From contig NZ_QJJQ01000009.1 in assembly GCF_003201975.1 (NCBI RefSeq), positions 1 through 64,000 on the forward strand: a stretch of DNA of 64,000 nt, read 5' to 3'. Positions 7,596 through 16,558 of the stretch are shown in pieces (position 1 is the stretch's first letter; each line of letters starts with the position of its first letter). The DNA comes from Pseudogracilibacillus auburnensis (GTDB lineage Bacteria; Bacillota; Bacilli; Bacillales; Amphibacillaceae). The notes beneath the pieces are model-generated. The model did no database searches. It was not told the DNA's origin and was given only the letters and a program-made list of their open reading frames with translations. The position numbers were made by a program, and so were the translations under genes.

Positions 7596-10500
7596 GTGAA
7601 ATTAGTTTCGTTATCTGTTAGAAGACCTGTCGGAGTCATCATGATCGTCTTAGCGATTATTGCCCTCGGAATTGTTTCAGTTCGGAATTTAGCTGTTGAT
7701 TTATTCCCTAAAATTGATTTACCAATAGCTGTTATTGCAACAACATATGAAGATGCTGCACCGGAAGAGGTTGAAAATCTTATTTCCAAACCAATTGAAT
7801 CATCGATTAGTTCGATAGAAGGGATAGAACAAATTCAATCTCAATCCCAAACAGATTCTTCACTCGTACTAATGATGTTTAAAAATGGAACTGATTTAGA
7901 CCAAGCATTACTTGATGTTCGAGAACGCATAGATCAAGTAAAAGACTTTTTGCCTGAGCGGGCTGGAAATCCAAAGATAATGCGGTTTAGTCCAGATCAA
8001 CTACCAGTCATTTGGATTGGCCTAACTGGTAAAGACGCAGAAATCCTTACTGAGCTTGCGGATGATGAAGTCGTGCCATTTTTTGAACGACAAGAAGGAG
8101 TTGCTTCTGTTACTGTAGAAGGAGCAAAAACGAGAGAGATCCAACTTGTTTTAAATGAATCAGCCATGATGCAATATGGTATTCAAACTCAAGAAATTAT
8201 TCAGGCAATTAATAGTGCAAATAAATCGGCATCCGTCGGTACAATTGAAAAAGGTACACAAGATCTACAAGTTCGTATCACCGGTGAATACACCTCATTA
8301 ACAGATATTAAACAAACGATTGTCCAATCTGAATCTGGCGCATCGGTCCAAGTGCAAGATGTCGCTGAAGTAACAGATACATTTAAAAAAACAAATAGCC
8401 TTACACTCGTAAATGGTGAACCGTCTGTTGTATTATCGATTCTAAAAAAGACAGATGCTAATACGGTTGATGTAGCGAAAAACATCCAAAAAAGTTTAGC
8501 TGAAATAAACGGGAGTTTGCCTGAAGATGTGAACTTGAATGTCATTATCGATACGTCCGACTTTATTCAAGAGGCGGTTGATTCCGTCATTCAAAATATT
8601 TTAATTGGTGGCGTTATATCTGTTCTCGTCTTACTCTTGTTTTTAAAAAGTATTCGTGCAACGATTGTCATTGGATTATCGATTCCAATAGCAATTATTT
8701 CAACGTTTGCACTAATGTACTTTACTGGAGAGACGTTAAACATTTTAACGCTCGGTGGTTTAGCACTTGGAATCGGGATGATGGTTGATAGTTCGATCGT
8801 CATTTTGGAGAATATTTATTCGTATAGGCAAAAAGGATATAGTTTATTTGATTCAGCCACAAAAGGGGCGGCCGAATTAACTCCAGCAGTTATCGCATCA
8901 ACGACGACCACATTAGTCGTATTTTTGCCTATTGTTTATGTAGAAGGAATTGCGTCTGATATATTTACACCACTTGCATTAACTGTTTCATTTTCATTAC
9001 TCGCATCACTTATTGTTGCGATCACGCTTGTGCCCATGTTATCTTCTAAATTATTATCAAAAGCTATGGAAGAAGGGCGTCGTTATTGGTTTGACCGCTT
9101 CTTAGAACGAGTGAATAACGCTTATGCTGGTGTACTGAAAAAGGTACTTAAGTTTAGAAAAACGTCTATCCTTACCACTATATTATTGATTGTCGGAAGT
9201 ATTGCAGTTACACCACTGATCGGTGCAGAGTTCATTCCGGCGGGAGACCAAGGACAGATGGAAATTCGCGTTGAGACCCGTCCAGGGAGTAGTTTAGAAC
9301 ATACAGAGGATATGATTACTCAAGTAAATGACATCCTACATGAAACGGATGATCTAATAGATGTTAGTTTTGTTACAGTAGGTGGCGGGGACTTTGCTAG
9401 TGGAACAACAAGCGGCAATGTAGCGAATTTCACTATTCAACTTGTTCCAGCTTCCGAACGAGACACATCGACAGCTGCGTTTGTTCAACAATTAGATGAA
9501 AAGTTACAATCCATTGCTGGAGCTGAGATAATCGTTAGTGAAATGGAAGCAGGGATTGGTATGGGTGCTCCAATCCAAGTGCAATTAAACGGACCAGAAC
9601 ATGAAGTATTGCGGGAACTGAGTGAACGTGTCGTGGAAGAAATTAAAGGAATTGACGGGGTTTATAATCCTGAATCGGAAGCATCACTGGGCGTACCACA
9701 ATTAAAAGTAGAAGTCGATCGTGATAAAGCAGCTCTTTACGGATTAACCGTTGAAGGAATTCAATCGCAAATTGAAATGCATTTTATCGGGCAAGTGATC
9801 ACAATTTTTCGTGAAGAAGGTCGTGAAATTGATGTGTCACTTATGTATCCAGAAGAAGATAGACAAACGATTAGCAATTTGGAAGATATGAAAATAAATG
9901 CGCCAAATGGAGCAGTTCTTCCATTGAATGAACTTGCATCATTTGAAGAAGTGCAAGGGCCAGTTACATTAATTCGTCACAACCAACAAGCTCAAATGAA
10001 TGTAACGAGTGAAGTTTCCGGACGTGATTTACGCGGTGTGGCACGGGATATTGAAGCTCATTTAGAGGGAATGGATTTGCCGGAAGGATATAGCTTCTCC
10101 ATTGGCGGGGAGGCAGAAGATATGGCAGAATCATTTAGTGATTTAACATTGGCACTTATCTTTTCCATCTTTTTAGTATATGCCGTAATGGCTGTCCAAT
10201 TTGAAAACTTTTTATTTCCGTTCATCATTATGTTTTCTATGCCAGCAACCGTTGTCGGTGTCGTACTTGGTTTGCTTGTAAGTGGGTTATCGTTTAGTAT
10301 CCCCGCCTTTATTGGAATCATCATGCTCGCGGGAATTGTTGTGAACAACTCGATCGTCCTCGTCGACTACATTAATATATTAAGAAGACGTGGCTTAGAT
10401 CGGTATGAAGCAATAGTAGAAGCGGGTAGGAGTCGTCTGCGTCCAATATTGATGACGACATTAACGACAGTACTTGCCATGATTCCACTAGGTCTCGCTC

Positions 10501-10655
10501 TTGGTGAAGGTGCGGAAATGCAACAGCCACTAGCTATTACAATAATATTCGGGCTAACAGTATCAAGTATTTTCACCTTATTACTTATCCCGGTTGTGTA
10601 TACCTATTTTGATGATTTGACGAAGAAGGTTTTGCGTAGAAAAAGTAATATTTGA
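7596..10655 (+). CDS. RND-family efflux transporter (AcrB/SwrC-like)
   Basis: A 1019-residue proton-driven exporter with the HAE-type layout. It has TM1 near residues 10-28, a large external loop, TM2-6 (about 330-490), a second external loop, and TM8-12 (about 840-1000). The TM4 motif LGIGMMVDSSIVILENI carries the single proton-relay Asp (about residue 398), followed by Ser, as in SwrC/YerP rather than the Asp-Asp pair of AcrB. B. subtilis SwrC gives self-resistance to surfactin and aids swarming. GTG start at 7596, with GGAAGG inside the adaptor's end; the pair is an operon closed by a terminator. The substrate is unknown. Confidence 0.9.
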   Translation: MKLVSLSVRRPVGVIMIVLAIIALGIVSVRNLAVDLFPKIDLPIAVIATTYEDAAPEEVENLISKPIESSISSIEGIEQIQSQSQTDSSLVLMMFKNGTDLDQALLDVRERIDQVKDFLPERAGNPKIMRFSPDQLPVIWIGLTGKDAEILTELADDEVVPFFERQEGVASVTVEGAKTREIQLVLNESAMMQYGIQTQEIIQAINSANKSASVGTIEKGTQDLQVRITGEYTSLTDIKQTIVQSESGASVQVQDVAEVTDTFKKTNSLTLVNGEPSVVLSILKKTDANTVDVAKNIQKSLAEINGSLPEDVNLNVIIDTSDFIQEAVDSVIQNILIGGVISVLVLLLFLKSIRATIVIGLSIPIAIISTFALMYFTGETLNILTLGGLALGIGMMVDSSIVILENIYSYRQKGYSLFDSATKGAAELTPAVIASTTTTLVVFLPIVYVEGIASDIFTPLALTVSFSLLASLIVAITLVPMLSSKLLSKAMEEGRRYWFDRFLERVNNAYAGVLKKVLKFRKTSILTTILLIVGSIAVTPLIGAEFIPAGDQGQMEIRVETRPGSSLEHTEDMITQVNDILHETDDLIDVSFVTVGGGDFASGTTSGNVANFTIQLVPASERDTSTAAFVQQLDEKLQSIAGAEIIVSEMEAGIGMGAPIQVQLNGPEHEVLRELSERVVEEIKGIDGVYNPESEASLGVPQLKVEVDRDKAALYGLTVEGIQSQIEMHFIGQVITIFREEGREIDVSLMYPEEDRQTISNLEDMKINAPNGAVLPLNELASFEEVQGPVTLIRHNQQAQMNVTSEVSGRDLRGVARDIEAHLEGMDLPEGYSFSIGGEAEDMAESFSDLTLALIFSIFLVYAVMAVQFENFLFPFIIMFSMPATVVGVVLGLLVSGLSFSIPAFIGIIMLAGIVVNNSIVLVDYINILRRRGLDRYEAIVEAGRSRLRPILMTTLTTVLAMIPLGLALGEGAEMQQPLAITIIFGLTVSSIFTLLLIPVVYTYFDDLTKKVLRRKSNI

Positions 10656-10666
10656 ATATAAATAAG

Positions 10667-10708
10667 GGCCTGTATTGAGCAAGATAGTACCTCAATACAG
10701 GCCTTTTT
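10667..10708. terminator. Bidirectional terminator between RND pump and ssu operon
   Basis: Perfect 13-bp stem GGCCTGTATTGAG (10667-10679) / CTCAATACAGGCC (10691-10703) with a T tract on the plus strand. The genes on both sides converge here. Confidence 0.88.
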
Positions 10709-10765
10709 CATATGATTAGTTTTTAGTCTTATTTTGATAGGATACGTTTCTATAGTTCATTCATG

Positions 10766-11518
10766 CTAATTCATTATTCGATCCAACACTTGTTTTTCTA
10801 TTTTAGAAAACTGTGAGTTTGTCAGGCTTCGTGGTCGGCTTATTGGATTTTTAATATCAAGAGTAATGAAACCATCTTCAATTAAAATGATACGATCTCC
10901 TAATTTGACAGCCTCTCTAACATCGTGTGTTACTAATAATGCGGTAAATCTTTGTTTAATCCATAGGTTTTCAATTAAATTTTGCATTTCTAGTCTAGTA
11001 AATGCATCTAATGCACTCATTGGTTCATCTAATAATAAAAGTGAAGGGTTATGAACTAAAGCACGTGCTAAAGCAACACGTTGTTGCTGTCCACCAGAAA
11101 GAGTGGAAGGCCAATCATTTTGATGGGAGAGTAAACCAACTTGTTCTAATTTCTCTTTTGCCTTTGGATACCAATTACCTTTTAACCCTAAGCCAACATT
11201 ATCAATTACTTTTTTCCAAGGTAATAATCTTGAATCTTGGTACATCATTTTAGCGCTTTTGGCTGATTGATCAATGGAAGTATCATCAAAAAGTACATTG
11301 CCATACGTAGGATATTCTAAACCACTGATTAATCGTAATAGTGTACTTTTTCCACTTCCTGATTTACCGACAATTACCACAAACTCGCCAGTTCCAATTT
11401 CAAGTGATATATCTTTCAAAACAACTTTATCGTTAAAACTTTTCTCCACTTGCTTTAATGAAATATGAACAGCATGCTCATTATATACTTTATTCTTAAC
11501 CTTTGTTAAGACAGCCAT
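10766..11518 (-). CDS. ssuB: ABC transporter ATP-binding protein, SsuB/TauB type
   Basis: A 250-residue ATPase. Walker [10 protein letters not shown]-loop [12 protein letters not shown], signature LSGGQQQR, Walker B LLLLDEPM and the H-loop THDVREAV are in order. The Q-loop form DSRLLPW and close pairing with an SsuC-like permease and SsuA-like binding protein point to aliphatic sulfonate or related NitT/TauT substrates. It is the last gene of a four-gene minus-strand operon and is followed by a terminator. No sulfonate monooxygenase (SsuD) is in the window, so the true substrate is open. Confidence 0.85.
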   Translation of the reverse strand: MAVLTKVKNKVYNEHAVHISLKQVEKSFNDKVVLKDISLEIGTGEFVVIVGKSGSGKSTLLRLISGLEYPTYGNVLFDDTSIDQSAKSAKMMYQDSRLLPWKKVIDNVGLGLKGNWYPKAKEKLEQVGLLSHQNDWPSTLSGGQQQRVALARALVHNPSLLLLDEPMSALDAFTRLEMQNLIENLWIKQRFTALLVTHDVREAVKLGDRIILIEDGFITLDIKNPISRPRSLTNSQFSKIEKQVLDRIMN

Positions 11519-11533
11519 ATGAAACCCTCCAAA

Positions 11534-12304
11534 TTAGTTATTAACATAACTTTTATGCCAACGTAAAGCTCTTTTCTCTCCCCAGCGAGAAAGCATATCT
11601 GCAATTTTTCCAAAAAAAGCGTAAAGAAGAATCGTAATAATAATAATATCCGACTGCATAAATTGTTGTGCAGTCATTGCTAAATATCCAACACCTCTTG
11701 TTGAGGCAATTGTTTCAGCTACTATTAATGTCATCCACATTACACCTAATGAATATCGAAGACCGACAAAAATGGATGGAAGTGCACCAGGAAGTAAAAT
11801 TTCTTTAAATAATCGCCAACCTTTCACACCGTACATCTTCCCCATTTCAATAAAGCCCGGATCTATATTTTTGATACCATGAAGTGTATTAATATAAATA
11901 GGAAACATGACTCCGATGGAAACGAGGAATATTTTAGCACCTTCATCTATCCCGAACCAAATAATAACAAGTGGTACAAGAGCTAAATTCGGGATGTTTC
12001 GAATCATCTGTAACGTTGTGTCTGTGAATGCATAGGAAAACTTTGATAATCCATTTGCAACACCTAAAACAAATCCAATGCCTCCACCAATTAATAAACC
12101 GATAAGGGCTCGCGCTAAACTACCTGACATATGATAAAATAATTCGCCAGATACAAGTAAGTTATAAAAGCTGGTAAGAATTGTGAAAGGTGCTGGTAAT
12201 AATTGAGCTGAAACAACTCCCACTGCTACAGCAACTTGCCAGACGATAACAATAATAATAGGAATAAGCCAAGGTATAAAAGATGTAATAAATTTATTTG
12301 TCAC
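11534..12304 (-). CDS. ssuC: ABC transporter permease, SsuC/TauC type
   Basis: A 256-residue inner-membrane permease with about six transmembrane helices and the EAA loop (MGKMYGVKGWRLFKEILLPGALPSI, then the second half with GLRYSLGVMW). The start is set to GTG at 12304: GGAGGA at 12311-12316 is at ideal distance for it, but only one base from the ATG at 12310, and longer frames would start inside ssuA. The gap to ssuA is 13 bases, so the genes are co-translated. It forms the channel for the SsuB-driven import. Confidence 0.85.
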   Translation of the reverse strand: MTNKFITSFIPWLIPIIIVIVWQVAVAVGVVSAQLLPAPFTILTSFYNLLVSGELFYHMSGSLARALIGLLIGGGIGFVLGVANGLSKFSYAFTDTTLQMIRNIPNLALVPLVIIWFGIDEGAKIFLVSIGVMFPIYINTLHGIKNIDPGFIEMGKMYGVKGWRLFKEILLPGALPSIFVGLRYSLGVMWMTLIVAETIASTRGVGYLAMTAQQFMQSDIIIITILLYAFFGKIADMLSRWGEKRALRWHKSYVNN

Positions 12305-12317
12305 GTTCATTCCTCCA

Positions 12318-13292
12318 CTATTCGTTTGGAACTCGATCTTTAATATCAATTTTATTTGGAATTAAACCAATTTCATAATATACATCTGCTTGTTTTTGCT
12401 GTGCCTTTATTATGTCTTCCTCCATTTGATCAACCGCATATTCTCTCCGATTCACAGCACGTTCAATAATATTTTCTTCAATACCTAACATATTAGAAAC
12501 AAGTTTGACAACTTCATCCTTGTTTTCATTCGCCCATTGGTCGGATTCATCCGTTGCTTCTAAAATAAGTGCAACCAGTTCAGGGTGTTCATTATAAAAT
12601 TCTTCATTCGCATAATAAAATGTCCGATTCGGATATCCGTAGTCTTTCCCTTCTGTTAAGTTAATAGTTTCTAAATCAACTTCTACTCCAGCAAAAAATG
12701 GATCATACGTTGCAAGAGCATCAATTTTCTTCGTTTCAAATGCAGTTCTTTGCTGAGCAGCATCCTCCAAATACACCCATTCAACATCATCAATTGTTAG
12801 TCCAGCATCTTCAATAGCTAAGATTGCTAAATAATGATGATTCCCACCTTTAAGAACTCCTATTTTCTTACCCTTTAATTGTTCAATGGAATTAATTCCA
12901 GCGTTTTCATGTACGAGAACACCAACACCTTCTGGATTTGGCAAATCTGCTCCAACGTAAACAAAAGGTTTATTCCCAGCCTGCGCACTTATTCCTGAAC
13001 CATCTGCTGCATGGCCAAAATCAATATGTCCTGTAAATAGTCCTTCTAATAAAGTTCCCCCGTGAACAAATTCACGCCACTCTACCTTATAACCTTCCGA
13101 CTCTAGCTTTTTTTCTAAAAATCCACTTTCCTTTAGAATGTTTAATGTGTTCCCTTTTTGAAAACCGATCCTGACAACGTTCTCACTTTCTTCGTTAGAT
13201 TGGTTTTCCTGTGCGGATTTATTTTCGCCACAGCCTGAAACTACTATGAATGACAACGCTATTAGTGCTGATAAAATAAGTTTTCTGACCAT
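12318..13292 (-). CDS. ssuA: ABC transporter substrate-binding lipoprotein, SsuA/NMT1-like
   Basis: A 324-residue lipoprotein with lipobox VVSGC (Cys21). The mature part is a periplasmic-binding-protein-like fold of the NitT/TauT/SsuA class: VRIGFQKGNTLNILKE at the first strand, then GHIDFGHAADGSGISAQAG and KGKKIGVLKGGNHHYLAI. It should capture a sulfonate- or taurine-like anion outside the membrane and deliver it to SsuC. It is the second gene of the operon, 64 bases after the VOC gene. Confidence 0.85.
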   Translation of the reverse strand: MVRKLILSALIALSFIVVSGCGENKSAQENQSNEESENVVRIGFQKGNTLNILKESGFLEKKLESEGYKVEWREFVHGGTLLEGLFTGHIDFGHAADGSGISAQAGNKPFVYVGADLPNPEGVGVLVHENAGINSIEQLKGKKIGVLKGGNHHYLAILAIEDAGLTIDDVEWVYLEDAAQQRTAFETKKIDALATYDPFFAGVEVDLETINLTEGKDYGYPNRTFYYANEEFYNEHPELVALILEATDESDQWANENKDEVVKLVSNMLGIEENIIERAVNRREYAVDQMEEDIIKAQQKQADVYYEIGLIPNKIDIKDRVPNE

Positions 13293-13356
13293 GCTCTATT
13301 CTCCTTTTATAATATATTTAACGCATAGTTTTACTATGAATTAAGTTATAAAAAAA

Positions 13357-14166
13357 TTACTTTAATTCAAATTGACCGCTATATAAATGGAATGACTTCT
13401 TTTCTGAGGATCCGAAAAATGAAACTTTAAATGGTCTTTCTCCTCTCTCTTCAATGATTTTTGAAACAATCCCATTTCCTTTCGGTTCAAGTAATAAAAT
13501 ATTTCCTTCTTTTAGCAACAACCTCTTTCCACTTGCATTTAGTTTATCGTCATAAGTGAAAGGCTCTGTCTGTAAACCTAGTATATTTGCCCATTGATCC
13601 GCAATTTGATTCACATTTTTCACTGCATAAGCTACATAATCTATTTGTACATTTCCAATTGGATGATTGCTTATTACTTTTTGTTTTGTTAACTTACGTC
13701 TACGTTCAGCATCTGTTTCATTCCATTGGATAAAGAAGGGAAGTTCTGGTCCACTTTTTTGGTTGCCAGCATATAATAACTTCCATTTAATAAGGGTTCC
13801 GTTTGGGGTTTTACGGTGTAAAGAAACTGGTCCATGTACTGTTAAGCCCTTTTTTTCTAGGCGATCAGCAGTTTTTAAGATATCTTCTGTACGTATTGCT
13901 GTCCGAATAAAACCTTCAGAAAAATTATTATCTAAAATAGTAGAAAATAAACTATAATCTAGATGCTTAGTTTCTTTGACTAAATTTTTATCATAGGCTC
14001 CCAAAAATTCAATATAACTTAAATCAAAATAACTTAATCCATTATACGTTCCACGATTTTCATGTACACCACCCTCAACAGCATGAAAACCATGCTCATT
14101 AAAAATCTTCATAGCTTTCTTTGGATCATGAACAAACTGTATAAGATGATCAAACTTTAATGTCAT
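13357..14166 (-). CDS. VOC-superfamily protein (glyoxalase-like domain)
   Basis: A 269-residue protein with two betaalphabetabetabeta-type modules. The N-terminal one starts LKFDHLIQFVHDPKKAMKIF with metal-ligand-like His6 and a later YIEFLGAYD Glu; the C-terminal one starts IDYVAYAVKNVNQIADQW. This agrees with the Glyoxalase_3 family (PF13468). It is the first gene of the ssuA-C-B operon, with its own promoter, so it likely acts on the imported compound or its breakdown, perhaps as a dioxygenase or isomerase. That role is inference from position only. Confidence 0.7.
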   Translation of the reverse strand: MTLKFDHLIQFVHDPKKAMKIFNEHGFHAVEGGVHENRGTYNGLSYFDLSYIEFLGAYDKNLVKETKHLDYSLFSTILDNNFSEGFIRTAIRTEDILKTADRLEKKGLTVHGPVSLHRKTPNGTLIKWKLLYAGNQKSGPELPFFIQWNETDAERRRKLTKQKVISNHPIGNVQIDYVAYAVKNVNQIADQWANILGLQTEPFTYDDKLNASGKRLLLKEGNILLLEPKGNGIVSKIIEERGERPFKVSFFGSSEKKSFHLYSGQFELK

Positions 14167-14209
14167 TTTTCCCCTCCAAAGATTAATAATTTGTAATTAA
14201 TTAACTATT

Positions 14210-14237
14210 ACTATACAGGAAAACTTTAGGGAGTCAA
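14210..14237 (-). promoter_or_regulatory. SigA-type promoter of the VOC-ssu operon
   Basis: On the minus strand TTGACT (14232-14237) and TATAGT (14210-14215) are separated by 16 bases. The operon's first ATG lies about 45 bases downstream behind a GGAGGGG site. No riboswitch-sized leader fits between promoter and gene. Confidence 0.65.
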
Positions 14238-14282
14238 GAAATAAAAAAACTAATCCTATATAAAAACTAGGAATTAACTGAT

Positions 14283-14311
14283 CGAAAAATATTCAAAACG
14301 AATATTTTTCG
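14283..14311 (-). terminator. Possible AT-rich terminator hairpin
   Basis: A perfect 12-bp inverted repeat CGAAAAATATTC / GAATATTTTTCG with a 5-base loop overlaps the last codons and stop of the gene at 14293. The stem is very AT-rich and no clear T run follows, so termination is only possible. Confidence 0.35.
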
Positions 14312-14574
14312 AAGATACGTAGCCAATCATTAATTATTTTTTTATCATCTAGTGCATGTTCAACATAGTGAATGTTAACGACACCTTGATCCCATATAAT
14401 ATTTTTAATATGTGGATCACTTTTTAAGTCTTCCATTAATTGAATAATTTTCGTTTCATATCGATCCCATGCAGCGATGCTAATGACAATGTTTCCAGGG
14501 AAAAAGTTTTCAACTTCTACACCGTATTTTGTCGCTAATGTTAATAATTTTAGTTTCTTTGATGCAGTTATCAT
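14293..14574 (-). CDS. Hypothetical protein
   Basis: A 93-residue soluble protein of mixed alpha/beta character (ISIAAWDRYETKIIQLMEDL; VVNIHYVEHALDDKKII) with no signal peptide or membrane helix. No family is recognised. The ATG at 14574 follows AAAGGATG at acceptable distance, and codon use resembles neighbours, so it is probably real. It lies alone upstream of the ssu operon promoter, in the same direction. Confidence 0.55.
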   Translation of the reverse strand: MITASKKLKLLTLATKYGVEVENFFPGNIVISIAAWDRYETKIIQLMEDLKSDPHIKNIIWDQGVVNIHYVEHALDDKKIINDWLRIFEKYSF

Positions 14575-14743
14575 CTTTTACATCATCCTTTTTGTTTGGG
14601 TAATCATCCATACAATTATGAATATGTGAAGAGATCCTAAATCGTTACACTAGACATGAAAAATCAATGTTCTCGAGCATTCCCCTCTGCATTATTTGGT
14701 AGTGAGGAAGATGATAGGTTAAAATAACATTTATTCATTGATA

Positions 14744-14881
14744 TTGGAAAAGCTCCCAAAATATCAAGCCCAGCTGATAGCTAAAAAAATGATACAAATT
14801 AAGTTAGATATGAAGCTGATCATTATGGTGACAGGTTTAACGGAAAAGAAAGTAAATAAACTAAAAAGAGGGAAAGAGTGA
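14744..14881 (+). pseudogene. C-terminal remnant of an Rpn/PD-(D/E)XK transposase-family gene
   Basis: An open stretch on the plus strand ends at a TGA at 14879 and reads ...IAKKMIQIKLDMKLI then IMVTGLTEKKVNKLK. This is the tail pattern of Rpn-type recombination-promoting nucleases (helix, then 'vTGLs.eeI.kLk'). The nuclease core is missing and no start codon is present, so it is a relic. The rest of 14575-15320 shows no recognisable gene. Confidence 0.45.
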
Positions 14882-15231
14882 TAAGTAATAATTTAACAAT
14901 GACCCTCTGACATTTCTTATGAAAGCTAAGATCGTTGAAAGGCTCTATTATAAGTTATCCGTAAACCGTACTCAGTTATTCTGAATAAGGGAGTCGTTTC
15001 AATGATTTTCACAAAGAAGTCTAAGTAGCACAAACGGCCGTAAAGTTTTACCGTCTCATCTCCTATATCCATGCTGCTAAAATTCCAGCTTATCCTGTCA
15101 GGAAATGAACATATTTTTTTCTAATCAAGAAACATATTAAAAACACCGTTTCACCATACTGCCCCATGCAGTTGTCCTTATTTTGCACTTCATTTCCTCA
15201 AAAACGTTCTTCAACAAAATCAAACTATTAT
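14882..15231. other. Intergenic region upstream of tagO
   Basis: About 350 bases with no supported gene. It may hold more decayed mobile DNA related to the Rpn remnant, but no match is convincing. Confidence 0.35.
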
Positions 15232-15261
15232 TTGCATCAGTCGACATAGTTTCGCTATAAT
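15232..15261 (+). promoter_or_regulatory. SigA-type promoter of tagO
   Basis: TTGCAT (15232-15237) and a consensus TATAAT (15256-15261) with 18-base spacing, about 60 bases before the tagO ATG. Confidence 0.55.
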
Positions 15262-15320
15262 TTAAGCTAGCAAACAATATAAAATAATGAATTCATTTTC
15301 TTACATTTAAGGAGAATAAT

Positions 15321-16418
15321 ATGCTAAATTATGTTGACTTAATGATAGCGTCGTTTATTGCTCTCATATCAACTTTCTTTCTTACATTTCTGGTGAAAAA
15401 ACTTGCATTTAAATTTAATATCGTTGATTTTCCGAATCAACGAAAAATACATAAAAAAGCGACACCACGAATTGGTGGATTAGCAATATTTATTGGAGCT
15501 GCTTTAGGTCTTCTCTATTTGCAGCCTGAACATGTACATTTATTAGAGATTTCCCTTGGTGCACTTGTTATTGTCATAACTGGCATCTTGGATGATAAAT
15601 TTGATATACGTCCGATTATTAAATTATCTGGGCAATTAATTGCGGCTTCATTCTTAATCTCTTCTGGATTAATTATTGAACGTGTGACATTACCTTTTAT
15701 CGGAATGATTGATTTAGGAGTGTTCAGTGTTCTTATTACGGTACTTTGGGTAGTGGGCATTACGAATGCAATTAATTTAATTGATGGGCTTGATGGACTT
15801 GCAACAGGAGTATCAACATTTGCCCTTTTAAGTATGTTTGTTATGGCACTTGTTGACTTACAAATATTTGCGGCATACTTAAGTATCGTCCTTATTGGTG
15901 CCAATTTAGGATTTTTATATCATAATTTTTATCCAGCAAAAATTTATATGGGTGACACAGGATCAAACTTTTTAGGGTATATGATTGCGGTTATTTCTAT
16001 GCTTGGGCTATTTAAAAATATTGCCCTTTTTAGTTTCATCATTCCTGTCATTGTCCTAGCTGTCCCGATTTTTGATACGCTTTTTGCTATTGTGCGCCGA
16101 ATTACAAATAAACAACAAATTATGAAGCCTGATAATAAACATATCCATTATCAATTGCTGCGGGTTGGCTTTACACATCGACAATCCGTTTTAATTATGT
16201 ATGCTTTTAGTCTCATATTTGGTATATTGGCAATTCTATTTGCGAAAGCATCCCTTTTTATTTCGCTCCTAGTTACATGTATCGTTCTAGTACTGATTCA
16301 TATTCTTGCTGAAATTGCTGGACTTGTGATGGGGGGGAAGCGCCCGGTTGTTGATATTATATTAAAAATGTTTGGGATACGACAACGTATAATATCACCA
16401 AATGATCATAAAGACTAA
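15321..16418 (+). CDS. tagO: TagO-like undecaprenyl-phosphate GlcNAc-1-phosphate transferase
   Basis: A 365-residue polytopic membrane enzyme of the WecA/MraY superfamily. It moves GlcNAc-1-P from UDP-GlcNAc to undecaprenyl phosphate, the first step of wall teichoic acid and related polymers. Key motifs: PRIGGLAIFIG, GILDDKFDIRP (Mg-binding Asp-Asp), NLIDGLDGLATG, MGDTGSNFLGY and the HIHYQLLRVGFTHRQ loop. About 11 membrane helices are visible. AAGGAG precedes the ATG. It heads the polysaccharide island and supplies its primer; it is also the target of tunicamycin, to which the tmrB-like gene at 198-794 may give protection. Confidence 0.92.
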   Translation: MLNYVDLMIASFIALISTFFLTFLVKKLAFKFNIVDFPNQRKIHKKATPRIGGLAIFIGAALGLLYLQPEHVHLLEISLGALVIVITGILDDKFDIRPIIKLSGQLIAASFLISSGLIIERVTLPFIGMIDLGVFSVLITVLWVVGITNAINLIDGLDGLATGVSTFALLSMFVMALVDLQIFAAYLSIVLIGANLGFLYHNFYPAKIYMGDTGSNFLGYMIAVISMLGLFKNIALFSFIIPVIVLAVPIFDTLFAIVRRITNKQQIMKPDNKHIHYQLLRVGFTHRQSVLIMYAFSLIFGILAILFAKASLFISLLVTCIVLVLIHILAEIAGLVMGGKRPVVDIILKMFGIRQRIISPNDHKD

Positions 16419-16558
16419 AAGAATAACGAACATAATCAAAAAGACTTTGCGTTTGTTTATGACTGGATTGTTAAAAATATGTAAAGTAATTATGTAACAC
16501 AATACTTAAAACTATGATAAAATGAGCTAGTACCTATTTATTAGTAGGAGCGTTATTC

